This document shows positions 54,001-62,579 of a DNA stretch of 64,000 nt, piece by piece. How positions within the stretch are numbered: position 1 is the first letter of the stretch; each line of letters begins with the position of its first letter. The notes beneath the pieces were generated by a model. It was not told where the DNA came from, did not search any database, and saw only the letters and a list, made by a program, of their open reading frames with translations. A program made the translations under genes and the position numbers. The DNA is from Cysteiniphilum litorale (GTDB lineage Bacteria; Pseudomonadota; Gammaproteobacteria; Francisellales; Francisellaceae): assembly GCF_003428165.1 (NCBI RefSeq), contig NZ_QLIQ01000009.1:1-64000 (forward strand), in the 5' to 3' direction.

Positions 54001-54468
54001 TTACTTTAAATTTTTGATAAATGCTAACACTTCTTCAACATGCCCTGACACCTTGACTTTACGCCATTCTTTGATGAGTTTGCCTTCCATATCAATCACA
54101 AACGTGCTGCGCTCAATGCCCATATATTTTTTACCAAACATGCTTTTTTCTTTCAGCACAGCAAATGCCTCACAAAGCGCTTTTTCAGTATCCGCAATCA
54201 GCTCAAACGGCATCTGATATTTTGCCTTGAACTTCTCATGTGAATTTAAGGTGTCTTTTGACACACCGAAGATCGTGGCATTAACTTTAGCAAAATCATT
54301 ATAATGATCGGTAAATCCAATACTTTCCGTCGTGCATCCTGGCGTACTATCTTTTGGATAAAAGTAAATCACCAAATAATTGCCACGGTAATCATCAAGT
54401 CTAAACATTTTGTTTGAGGTCATTGCCACCTGCGGCAAGCTTATTTTTTCACCTGGCTGCAAAGTCAT
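54001..54468 (-). CDS. bcp: peroxiredoxin, Bcp/PrxQ family
   Basis: Bcp reduces peroxides using thiols. IYFYPKDSTPGCTTESIGF near residues 34-52 holds the peroxidatic Cys45. In E. coli Bcp the resolving cysteine is five residues later; here that position is Ile50, so the enzyme may work with a different resolving Cys (C95 in KALCEAF is possible) or as a 1-Cys enzyme. ATG at 54468 has GGAG eight bases upstream and gives 155 aa. Divergent from yceD. Confidence 0.92.
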   Translation of the reverse strand: MTLQPGEKISLPQVAMTSNKMFRLDDYRGNYLVIYFYPKDSTPGCTTESIGFTDHYNDFAKVNATIFGVSKDTLNSHEKFKAKYQMPFELIADTEKALCEAFAVLKEKSMFGKKYMGIERSTFVIDMEGKLIKEWRKVKVSGHVEEVLAFIKNLK

Positions 54469-54539
54469 CTTGCATACTCCTAAACTTTCATTATCATAAA
54501 CACCTGTGTACTTTAACAAAGATAATCTTGAGATAAAGC

Positions 54540-55073
54540 ATGTTACAACAAAAACCTTTTATTTTAGATCCCATCAAAGCTGCTAAAGAAGGCGTGGTGC
54601 TTAATCAAAGCTTTAGTTTTTCACACTTAGCTTCATTACATGAATGCATCGTTGACGGAACTTATGATTTTCAACTTAACCTTAAATTCCACTTTGAAAA
54701 CAACAAACCATTACTTGATGGGCAACTTGCTGGTAAGGTAACACTCATTTGCCAAAGATCGCTTGAACCTTTTGAGTTTTGCTTTGATGACCCAGTTAAA
54801 CTTGGTTTTGTGACAGATGATCGTTTTTTTAAAAACTTCCCAGACACCTATGATCCATACATTTATAAAGATAATCAAATCAATCTCGTTGAACTATTAG
54901 AAGAGGAAATCCTCCTCTCAATTCCAATGATCCCAAAAAAATCACTTAATGATTGTCAAGCTGAACAAAATACGTCATACTATGGCGTTTTTGAAACTAG
55001 CGACACCGAAAAGCAGGACAAACCGAACCCGTTTTCTGCTTTAAAAGAGCTAAAATTTACAAAGAAAGATTAA
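54540..55073 (+). CDS. yceD: YceD/DUF177 family protein (23S rRNA accumulation)
   Basis: YceD proteins affect 23S rRNA accumulation and almost always precede rpmF. The 177-aa product has VTLICQRSLEPFEFCFDDPV near 70-89 and INLVELLEEEILLSIPMIPK near 116-135, the conserved core. It lacks the full C-x2-C...C motif of some family members. ATG at 54540 has GAG eight bases upstream. It begins the run yceD-rpmF-plsX-fabH. Confidence 0.9.
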   Translation: MLQQKPFILDPIKAAKEGVVLNQSFSFSHLASLHECIVDGTYDFQLNLKFHFENNKPLLDGQLAGKVTLICQRSLEPFEFCFDDPVKLGFVTDDRFFKNFPDTYDPYIYKDNQINLVELLEEEILLSIPMIPKKSLNDCQAEQNTSYYGVFETSDTEKQDKPNPFSALKELKFTKKD

Positions 55074-55103
55074 TATTAAAGTAGTGAAATAGGAGAATTA
55101 ATA

Positions 55104-55289
55104 ATGGCTGTACAGCAAAACAAAAAGAGTCGTTCAAGAAGAGATATGCGTCGTTCACATGATGCGTTAACTGCTTCAGCACTTTCAACTGACAAAACAA
55201 CTGGCGAAATGCACTTACGTCATCACGTGTCTGCAAACGGTTACTACAAAGGTAAGAAAGTAGTTGCTGTTGCTTCTGATGATGAATAG
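55104..55289 (+). CDS. rpmF: 50S ribosomal protein L32
   Basis: [20 protein letters not shown] is the diagnostic N-terminus of L32, followed by [20 protein letters not shown]. There are no zinc-binding cysteines, the C-minus form. At 61 aa, with AGGAG ahead of ATG at 55104. It lies in the usual place between yceD and plsX. Confidence 0.98.
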   Translation: MAVQQNKKSRSRRDMRRSHDALTASALSTDKTTGEMHLRHHVSANGYYKGKKVVAVASDDE

Positions 55290-55325
55290 AATAACTGCAC
55301 GATAAGGCAATTATTCTGTATTACT

Positions 55326-56372
55326 GTGACCAGTTCAATATCTTATAAAATATCTATTGATGCCATGGGTGGTGACCATGGATTAAAAACCACCGTTCCA
55401 GCTTGCTTATCTGCGCTGAAAAAATTCCCTGATTTACATATTTGTCTCGTTGGCATTGCCAAAGATATCGAGCAATTTTTAACCGCACATAAAACATCAT
55501 ATGATACGACACGTCTATCAATTGTTAATGCCAATGAAATTGTTGAGATGGACGAATCTCCTGCATTAGCACTTCGCAATAAAAAAGACTCATCAATGCG
55601 CGTTGCCATTAATCTTGTTAAAAGCGGCGATGTTGATGCTTGTGTGAGCGCAGGCAACACGGGTGCTTTGATGGCAACTTCAAAATTTGTGCTAAAAACA
55701 CTTAATGAAATTGATCGCCCAGCAATCGTTTATGCAATTCCCTCGCTAGATCGCAAAACCAAGAAAATGAATCCTGTCTACATGCTTGATCTAGGTGCCA
55801 ATGTCAACTGCTCATCGGAGCAGCTTTTCCAGTTTGGCATTATGGGCTCTGTGTTAGCAGCAAATCTTAAGGGCACTGAACGCCCACGAGTTGCCTTACT
55901 TAATATTGGTGAGGAAGAAATGAAAGGCTTAGACAGCATCAAACAAGCTGCCAAGATGCTACAAAATTGTGACCATATCAACTACATCGGTTATGTTGAA
56001 GGCAATGATATTTTTTCAGCCAAAGCTGACGTGATCGTTTGTGATGGCTTTGCCGGAAATATCGCCCTTAAAACAATGGAAGGCACAGCTAAACTTATTG
56101 CTGACATGTTAAAAGATAGCTTTAACAATAGCATTTTCTCTAAGCTTGCGATGTTGATCAGCGCGCCAGTACTAACAGGACTTAAACGCAAACTTGATAC
56201 CAACCAATATAATGGTGCGTCTTTGCTTGGTTTAAGAGGTATTGTGATTAAAAGCCATGGTGGTGCTTCAGCTGAAGCTTTTGAAACTGCCATTTACGAA
56301 GCAATCAAAGAAATCAAATACAATATCCCACAAAAAACACAGGCGCAAATTGAGCGCATTATGCAATCTTAA
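55326..56372 (+). CDS. plsX: phosphate acyltransferase PlsX
   Basis: PlsX converts acyl-ACP to acyl-phosphate for phospholipid synthesis. ISIDAMGGDHGLKTTVPACL near residues 9-28 is the N-terminal signature, EMDESPALALRNKKDSSMRV near 78-97 is the substrate region, and VSAGNTGALMATSKFVL near 112 the glycine-rich segment. The 348-aa length is normal. The start is probably GTG at 55326, because no ATG lies upstream of the signature; there is no good ribosome binding site. Confidence 0.96.
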   Translation: MTSSISYKISIDAMGGDHGLKTTVPACLSALKKFPDLHICLVGIAKDIEQFLTAHKTSYDTTRLSIVNANEIVEMDESPALALRNKKDSSMRVAINLVKSGDVDACVSAGNTGALMATSKFVLKTLNEIDRPAIVYAIPSLDRKTKKMNPVYMLDLGANVNCSSEQLFQFGIMGSVLAANLKGTERPRVALLNIGEEEMKGLDSIKQAAKMLQNCDHINYIGYVEGNDIFSAKADVIVCDGFAGNIALKTMEGTAKLIADMLKDSFNNSIFSKLAMLISAPVLTGLKRKLDTNQYNGASLLGLRGIVIKSHGGASAEAFETAIYEAIKEIKYNIPQKTQAQIERIMQS

Positions 56373-56382
56373 GGCTAGAACA

Positions 56383-57348
56383 ATGTTTGCAAAGATCACG
56401 GGCACAGGCAGTTACTTACCTGCCAAAGTACTACATAACACCGATATTGCCAAAATGGTTGACACCTCTGATGAGTGGATCACGCAACGTGTTGGTATCA
56501 AACAACGCCATATTGCCAATGAATCAGAAACTACAGCACACATGGCAATTGAAGCTGCCAAAAACGCCATGAGTATGGGCAATATTCAAGCTCAAGATAT
56601 TGACCTTATCATTGTTGCCACAGGAACAGCCGATTACATCATGCCATCGACTGCAAGCATTGTGCAAACACAAATAGGTGCACCTTGTTGTCCCTCATTT
56701 GATATTAGTGCGGCATGCAGTGGTTTTGTTTATGCTGTTGATATTGCTAAACAATATATTGAAAACGGCAGTGCTAAAAATGCCTTAGTCATTGCTTCTG
56801 AACGCATATCACGCACATTGGATTGGCAAGATCGCTCAACCTGTGTTCTATTTGGTGATGGTGCCGGTGCGATTATCCTAAGCCAAAGTAACGAGGCAGG
56901 TATTATTGCCTCAACACTTTATTGTGATGGTGAAGGCAAAGATATGCTAAATATCCCGGGACTTTTAAGTAAAACACCATTTACCCAAACTCAATATCAT
57001 GCAATGTTACATATGGAAGGCAATAAGGTCTTTAAAAAGGCTGTTTCTAAGCTTAGTGATCTGGTATCTGATTTACTAACTAAAGCCAATATGCAAGATT
57101 CAGATATTGACTGGCTAGTGCCTCATCAAGCCAACTACCGTATTCTTGAAGCCACTGCCAAGAAGCTTAACATGCCGATGTCACAGGTGATCCTTACCCT
57201 TGAAAACCATGGCAACACCTCAGCGGCTTCCATTCCTTTGGCACTTGATCATGCTGTACGCAACAACCAAATAAAGCCAGGACAAACCATCCTTACTGAA
57301 GCCTTTGGTGCTGGTCTAGTTTGGGGTGGGTTTATCGCCAAGTTTTAA
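56383..57348 (+). CDS. fabH: beta-ketoacyl-ACP synthase III
   Basis: FabH condenses acetyl-CoA with malonyl-ACP to start fatty-acid synthesis. The catalytic Cys is in SFDISAACSGFVYAVDIA near residues 105-122, His in LVPHQANYRILEA near 245, and Asn in LENHGNTSAASIPLAL near 270. ATG at 56383 has AAGG eight bases upstream and gives 321 aa. It follows plsX by 10 bases, but fabD, fabG and acpP do not follow; ftsY does. Confidence 0.97.
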   Translation: MFAKITGTGSYLPAKVLHNTDIAKMVDTSDEWITQRVGIKQRHIANESETTAHMAIEAAKNAMSMGNIQAQDIDLIIVATGTADYIMPSTASIVQTQIGAPCCPSFDISAACSGFVYAVDIAKQYIENGSAKNALVIASERISRTLDWQDRSTCVLFGDGAGAIILSQSNEAGIIASTLYCDGEGKDMLNIPGLLSKTPFTQTQYHAMLHMEGNKVFKKAVSKLSDLVSDLLTKANMQDSDIDWLVPHQANYRILEATAKKLNMPMSQVILTLENHGNTSAASIPLALDHAVRNNQIKPGQTILTEAFGAGLVWGGFIAKF

Positions 57349-57462
57349 CCTGATTTCTTTGGTATTGATCGCAATTAACCATCAAATAACAATAAAGCAT
57401 ACTTGAAAAGACCTAAGGCATCATGCAGAATGCATCTAGTTTAAATTTATACTTTGATCGAC

Positions 57463-58686
57463 ATGGGTTTATTTAACCGCTTTAAACGTAGTAATGAACA
57501 AAAAATCAAACGTCCTGATGCGCATACTATTCAAGAAGAGCAAATACAACAAGATGTTGCAACAGAAGCAAAGCCTCAGCAAAAAACTGTAAATGAAGTA
57601 GAAACCTCAACTTTTTCAACACCCGTTGAAATTGAAGCAGAAGCTGAATCTAAAACAAACACTGATATTCAAACACCTGAGTCATTAGCACCCGCTAGCA
57701 CAGAGACATCAACAAAAGACCATAAAGAAAAAAACATTGCAGTTGAAACAGCTAATAATGATAAACGCGGATTATTTGCGCGTTTAAAAGAGGGTTTGAA
57801 AAAAACACGTTCAAAACTCGGTGGTGGCATTGGTGATTTACTCTTGGGTAAAAAAGTCATTGATGATGATCTAATCGATGATATTGAAATGCAGTTACTT
57901 ACCGCAGATATTGGTGTTGAAGCAACACAGGAAATCATGGAGACAGTGCGTAATAAAGTCAGTCGCAATGAGCTACAAACCATTGAAGCACTTACCGATC
58001 TTATTAAAGAGAAGCTCAAGGAAATTATCACGCCTTCTGAAAAGCCATTAGTGATTGATAGCGCACATAAACCATATGTTATTCTAATGATCGGCATTAA
58101 TGGTGCCGGTAAAACCACAACAATTGGCAAACTTGCTAAGAAATTCCAAACTGAAGGTAAGTCGGTGATTTTAGCTGCAGGTGACACCTTCCGTGCAGCT
58201 GCGGTTGAGCAACTTCAAGTGTGGGGCGAGCGCAATCATATCCCTGTTATTGCTCAACACACGGGGGCTGATAGCGCTTCAGTTATCTATGATGCAGTGC
58301 AAGCAGCCAAATCAAGAAATATTGATATTGTCATTGCTGATACCGCAGGACGCCTGCATAACAAAGACAACTTAATGGAAGAGCTTAAGAAAGTCGCACG
58401 TGTGATGAAAAAGCTTGATGATACGGCTCCGCATGAAGTCATGCTGGTACTAGACTCAGGTACTGGGCAAAATGCCATTATGCAAGCAGAGGTATTTAAC
58501 AAAATCCTATCAGTTACCGGCATTACGCTTACTAAAATGGATGGCACAGCCAAAGGTGGCGTTATTTTCGCAATTGCTAAAAAGCTTCAATTGCCTATTC
58601 GCTTTATTGGTATTGGTGAGAAGATTGATGACCTTCGCCCATTTCATGCCGATGACTTTATTGACGCACTATTTAGCCAAGATTAA
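57463..58686 (+). CDS. ftsY: signal recognition particle receptor FtsY
   Basis: FtsY is the membrane-associated GTPase that receives SRP-ribosome complexes. The first 90 residues are acidic and of low complexity, as in E. coli. The NG domain has GINGAGKTTTIGKLAKKF near 210-227, DTFRAAAVEQL near 240, DTAGRLHNKDNLMEELKKV near 293-311 and TKMDGTAKGGV near 362. ATG at 57463 gives 407 aa; the frame extends three codons to TTG and neither has a clear ribosome binding site. ftsE and ftsX do not follow. Confidence 0.96.
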   Translation: MGLFNRFKRSNEQKIKRPDAHTIQEEQIQQDVATEAKPQQKTVNEVETSTFSTPVEIEAEAESKTNTDIQTPESLAPASTETSTKDHKEKNIAVETANNDKRGLFARLKEGLKKTRSKLGGGIGDLLLGKKVIDDDLIDDIEMQLLTADIGVEATQEIMETVRNKVSRNELQTIEALTDLIKEKLKEIITPSEKPLVIDSAHKPYVILMIGINGAGKTTTIGKLAKKFQTEGKSVILAAGDTFRAAAVEQLQVWGERNHIPVIAQHTGADSASVIYDAVQAAKSRNIDIVIADTAGRLHNKDNLMEELKKVARVMKKLDDTAPHEVMLVLDSGTGQNAIMQAEVFNKILSVTGITLTKMDGTAKGGVIFAIAKKLQLPIRFIGIGEKIDDLRPFHADDFIDALFSQD

Positions 58687-58742
58687 TGCATCCATAGTGT
58701 TTATCTGGCATACTACCGCAAAAAATAACTACTTAATTTTCA

Positions 58743-59486
58743 ATGAAACATACGGGACTTTTTGAACGCACAGCCATTCTTGTCAATGATAATGGTATTG
58801 AACGACTAAAAACATCACATGTATTACTTGCAGGTGTCGGTGGTGTTGGCTCTTTCGCCGCTGAAGCCTTAGCGCGTGCTGGCATTGGTGAAATCACATT
58901 AATTGATCATGATGTTGTCTCAAAATCTAATCTTAATCGCCAATTAGTCGCATTAAACTCAAATATCGGCATGAAAAAAGCCCAAATTATGCGCGAGCGT
59001 ATTTTGGATATCAACCCCGATTGCAAGGTTAATATTATCGATGATTTTATTCGCAAAGATGATATGACACCTATCTTTGATAAACACTACGACTTTGTCA
59101 TTGATGCGATTGATAGCCTTGTGTGCAAGGTTGCCTTTGTCGCTTATGCCCATGAGCATGGCTACAATGTTATCTCAAGCATGGGCGCTGGTGGCAAACT
59201 TGACCCAACCCAGATTAAAGTCGCTGACATCTATCAAACAAGCATTTGTAAACTTGCCAAATTCGTGCGTATTCGCTTGCGTCGTCTGAAAGTTAAAAAA
59301 GGCATTCTTGCCGTATACTCGACAGAGAGTTCATTACCACCGCTTCCACCCGAGCCCGTTGGAGGTGAAAGTCGCGACCGTGCTGTTAATGGTACGATTA
59401 GCTATATGCCGGCATTGTTTGGGCTAACGATTGCTGGCATGGTCATAAAGCACCTTGTCGGTGACAATCTACACGCCAAGCAATAA
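58743..59486 (+). CDS. tcdA: tRNA threonylcarbamoyladenosine dehydratase
   Basis: TcdA (YgdL) cyclises t6A37 in tRNA to ct6A. The E1-like fold shows LLAGVGGVGSFAAEALARAG near residues 28-47, DHDVVSKSNLNRQLVA near 54-69, and DAIDSLVCKVAFVAYAHEHG near 113-132 with the catalytic region. YSTESSLPPLP near 197 is typical. The length is 247 aa. ATG at 58743 lies 56 bases after ftsY. It converges on pssA. Confidence 0.93.
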   Translation: MKHTGLFERTAILVNDNGIERLKTSHVLLAGVGGVGSFAAEALARAGIGEITLIDHDVVSKSNLNRQLVALNSNIGMKKAQIMRERILDINPDCKVNIIDDFIRKDDMTPIFDKHYDFVIDAIDSLVCKVAFVAYAHEHGYNVISSMGAGGKLDPTQIKVADIYQTSICKLAKFVRIRLRRLKVKKGILAVYSTESSLPPLPPEPVGGESRDRAVNGTISYMPALFGLTIAGMVIKHLVGDNLHAKQ

Positions 59487-59492
59487 TAAGCT

Positions 59493-60257
59493 CTATTTCA
59501 CCTGCGCTGTTTGTTTACCTTTAAAAACTCGCGCAATACTGCCTGATAGCGCGTAAATCATAAATATCACAAACAAAGTAACCGATGGATCGATAAAGAT
59601 AATTGCAATGATAAAGACGACAAATACTGTTTGTGTAAAGACCACCTTGCCCTTTAAGTCATAATCTTTAAAGCTTCTAAACTTAATATTGCTTACCATC
59701 ATCGCTGATAAATAAAGTGTGATAATCGTTGCGAAAAATGTCACCCATCCTTCAGCGGATGTGTGTCCCAGGGTATTGCAAAACCACACAAATCCCGCAA
59801 TCGTTGCAGCAGATGCCGGACACGGTAATCCTGTAAAATAGCGTTTGCTCTCTGGAGTATTATCATCAAGCTGTGTGTTAAAACGCGCCAAGCGCAAACC
59901 AACACACGCCAAATAAATAAATGCCACTGCCCAACCAAATTGTCCTAAATGCTTTACTGCCCAAAAATAGATAATCAAAGCAGGCGCCACACCAAATGAC
60001 ACAATATCAGCCAGTGAATCATATTCCGCACCAAATGCGCTTTGTGTATTCGTTAAACGCGCAACACGCCCATCTAATGAGTCCATGATCGCGGCAATAT
60101 AAATACACACTGAAGCCAGCACAAAATGACTGTTAAATGCAGCAATAATCGAATAAAACCCTGCAAACAAACTCGCTGAAGTGAATAAATTTGGCAGAAT
60201 ATAGATACTCTTGCTGCGCTGCGTCACTTGCTTATCTAACGATTGGTCATCTTTCAT
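59493..60257 (-). CDS. pssA: CDP-diacylglycerol-serine O-phosphatidyltransferase
   Basis: PssA makes phosphatidylserine at the inner membrane. The CDP-alcohol phosphotransferase motif is visible as DSLDGRVARLTNTQSAFGAE (residues 59-78) followed by YDSLAD. Six or so hydrophobic segments follow. YILPNLFTSASLFAGF at residues 19-34 is the usual lead-in. This is the membrane-embedded type II form, 254 aa, unlike the peripheral E. coli enzyme. It follows ispH by 10 bases. Confidence 0.93.
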   Translation of the reverse strand: MKDDQSLDKQVTQRSKSIYILPNLFTSASLFAGFYSIIAAFNSHFVLASVCIYIAAIMDSLDGRVARLTNTQSAFGAEYDSLADIVSFGVAPALIIYFWAVKHLGQFGWAVAFIYLACVGLRLARFNTQLDDNTPESKRYFTGLPCPASAATIAGFVWFCNTLGHTSAEGWVTFFATIITLYLSAMMVSNIKFRSFKDYDLKGKVVFTQTVFVVFIIAIIFIDPSVTLFVIFMIYALSGSIARVFKGKQTAQVK

Positions 60258-60267
60258 CGCATTATCC

Positions 60268-61242
60268 TTACACGTTACTTTTATTGGCTTTCACACCGCC
60301 AAGCTTAGTTTGTTTTAATAACTTTGGTAAAGGAAAAGTTACTTCTTCCTTAACACCTTCAAAGTCGACAACATGGGCATCGGCAAAATGCGCTTGCAAG
60401 AAGCTTACCACTTGCTGCACCAAATATTCAGGCGCTGAAGCCCCTGCGGTAACACCTGCATTGTGTTTATTGACAAACCATTCAAGATTAATGTCATCCT
60501 TATTATCAATCAAATAGGCATCAACACCCTCTTTCTCAGCTAGTTCACGCAAACGATTTGAATTTGAGCTATTTTTAGAGCCTACTACCAAGAGAATATC
60601 AACCTCTTTAGCTAATGCTCTTACTGCATTCTGACGATTCTGTGTAGCGTAACAAATATCTTCTTTTTTTGGTGAACTGACTTCAGGATATTTAGCCTTT
60701 AATGCTGCAATAATATCTTTTGTTTCATCGACCGATAAAGTGGTTTGGGTTGCAAAAATAAGCCTTGTTGGATCTTGCACATCTAAGTCTGCCACATCAT
60801 CGACATTTTCAACCAAATAGATCTGACTGTAGTCATTTTTATATTGTCCAAGTGTCCCCTCAACCTCAGGGTGTCCTTTGTGCCCTATAAGCACACATTC
60901 GACACCAATATTACTGGCCTTTTGCACCTCTTTATGCACCTTTGTCACCAATGGGCAGGTCGCATCGTAAATTTTAAGACTTTTACGTCTTGCTTCTTCC
61001 TCTACCGCTTGCGAAACACCATGCGCACTAAAAATACATACGGCATGATCTGGCACTTCATGTAATTCTTTAACGAAAATTGCTCCTTTTTCTTTAAGGC
61101 TTTCAACCACCGCACGATTATGCACCACTTCATGGCGCACATAGACAGGATGAGGTTCCAATGCAAGTACACGTTCAACAACATCAACAGCGCGTGAAAC
61201 ACCCGCGCAAAATCCCCGTGGGTTGGCTAAAATAATTTTCAT
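60268..61242 (-). CDS. ispH: 4-hydroxy-3-methylbut-2-enyl diphosphate reductase
   Basis: IspH, an iron-sulfur enzyme, makes IPP and DMAPP in the last step of the MEP pathway. Cluster ligands are in NPRGFCAGVSRAV (C12), YDATCPLVTKVH near 93-104 and a later Cys in EDICYATQNRQNAV near 195-208. HGVSQAVEEEA near 74 and ATQTTLSVDET near 165 are also typical. The 324-aa length is normal. The ATG overlaps the fkpB stop by one base, reproducing the widespread fkpB-ispH pair. Confidence 0.97.
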   Translation of the reverse strand: MKIILANPRGFCAGVSRAVDVVERVLALEPHPVYVRHEVVHNRAVVESLKEKGAIFVKELHEVPDHAVCIFSAHGVSQAVEEEARRKSLKIYDATCPLVTKVHKEVQKASNIGVECVLIGHKGHPEVEGTLGQYKNDYSQIYLVENVDDVADLDVQDPTRLIFATQTTLSVDETKDIIAALKAKYPEVSSPKKEDICYATQNRQNAVRALAKEVDILLVVGSKNSSNSNRLRELAEKEGVDAYLIDNKDDINLEWFVNKHNAGVTAGASAPEYLVQQVVSFLQAHFADAHVVDFEGVKEEVTFPLPKLLKQTKLGGVKANKSNV

Positions 61243-61685
61243 TAGGCAAATTCCTTATCTGAAACCTCTAAGATATCAACATCAAACAAAATCACTTGCC
61301 CTGATAATGGATGATTGAAATCAACCGTCACATCATGCTCATGAATCTCAACGATCACAACGGGCAATTCTGTCCCATCTTTCTGTGAGAAGGCAACAAT
61401 TAGACCTTGCTCTAACTCCATATCTTCAGGGAATCTTTTTCTTGGCACTTCATAAATCATCGCCGGATGTTTTTGACCAAAGGCATCTTCAGGCATCAAC
61501 ATCATCTTACGATTAGCACCGATTTCTAAACCCAGCAACTCATTTTCTACTTTCTCTGAAAACGTGCCCTTGCCCATTTGGAACACATATGGGTGATCAT
61601 AGTTTTTCGTATCTTCAGCAATGGATCCATCTTTTAAACGGATTTTAAAATGCATCTTTACAAAGCTATCTCTTTGTATTTTCAT
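61242..61685 (-). CDS. fkpB: FKBP-type peptidyl-prolyl isomerase SlpA
   Basis: SlpA/FkpB speeds proline isomerisation and acts as a chaperone. The slim FKBP domain has VKMHFKIRLKDGSIAEDT near residues 9-26, and the inserted flap has MMLMPEDAFGQKHPAMIYEV. FNHPLSGQVILFDVDILEV closes the domain near 124-142. At 147 aa it is typical. It starts at ATG 61685 and is coupled to ispH; it is divergent from the exported protein at 61788. Confidence 0.95.
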   Translation of the reverse strand: MKIQRDSFVKMHFKIRLKDGSIAEDTKNYDHPYVFQMGKGTFSEKVENELLGLEIGANRKMMLMPEDAFGQKHPAMIYEVPRKRFPEDMELEQGLIVAFSQKDGTELPVVIVEIHEHDVTVDFNHPLSGQVILFDVDILEVSDKEFA

Positions 61686-61787
61686 GGAATTCCTTCGTTT
61701 TAGTTGTGCTTTTTTTGCTTTTCCCCAACATCTAGGCTAGAGTTTTAGCAGGTTACTAACGCGCACATTCTACGAGATTTATAAAAA

Positions 61788-62579
61788 ATGCACAAATATT
61801 CCTTTGCACGACAAGCACCACTTAGCAGTATTTCACACAAACTGCTACTATCTATCGTTTTTTTCTTATTAGTCACACTGTTAAGCAAGCCCGTAAATGC
61901 TCAATCTTTATATGAAAAATATCATACCTTTTTTAGTAATTTTTATTTATCTGACATTCCGCTAAAGGATGCAGGCAAAATCATTGCCTCATCAAAAGGG
62001 CAAGCACTTGTAAGCTCCGGTGACACTGTTTATGTTTCTAAAACTAATGAAACACCCTTTTACTACATTTTTTCACACGTCAATAGCATTCCTTATGCTG
62101 AGAATAAATACGATTATATTTTCAAACGCCTTGGCAAAGCTGAATTTATTAGCAACTACCAAGGCACACTGGTCATGCGCATTATGAATATTACCCAAGA
62201 GATTAATATCGGTGATCATGCGCTACCTTCTGATTTAGTGCAAACAAAACTACCTAATGATGAAATCATTGCTGATAGCAATATCAGCGGTGAAGTCACA
62301 CAACTAGAGGGTGAAGCTGATTTTGCCACCTATCAATCTGTTTTAATCAATACAGGACAAAGCGCCGGACTTAAAATGGGTATGCGCGTTTATTTTGAAT
62401 CACCTGCTAAAAAAGTTGATGGTTATGCCATCCCTGGGCAGTTTTTAGGGCAAGGATTTGTCTATCGACTTGCTAGCCATCACGCCATAGCGCTCGTAAC
62501 TAACGCTCAGCAAGAAGTTATGATTGGCAGCACAGTGTTAACTCAGCTCCCCAAACACCATGCAAAACATGAGCTTTAG
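61788..62579 (+). CDS. exported protein encoded upstream of dprA
   Basis: The 263-aa protein has a hydrophobic signal segment (LLLSIVFFLLVTLLSKPVNA, cleavage near residue 38). In many gammaproteobacteria the gene ahead of dprA encodes a LysM peptidoglycan-binding protein, and the C-terminal part here (TGQSAGLKMGMRVYFESP, GYAIPGQFLGQGFVYRLAS) fits that family. The LysM motif itself is not visible. The name is therefore by position and weak similarity. Its 3' end overlaps dprA by 20 bases. Confidence 0.7.
   Translation: MHKYSFARQAPLSSISHKLLLSIVFFLLVTLLSKPVNAQSLYEKYHTFFSNFYLSDIPLKDAGKIIASSKGQALVSSGDTVYVSKTNETPFYYIFSHVNSIPYAENKYDYIFKRLGKAEFISNYQGTLVMRIMNITQEINIGDHALPSDLVQTKLPNDEIIADSNISGEVTQLEGEADFATYQSVLINTGQSAGLKMGMRVYFESPAKKVDGYAIPGQFLGQGFVYRLASHHAIALVTNAQQEVMIGSTVLTQLPKHHAKHEL

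Noticed and set aside
57669-58187. 172-codon minus-strand frame opposite ftsY
   Set aside because: It mirrors conserved ftsY codons, is Ser-rich as antisense frames tend to be, and has no start signal.
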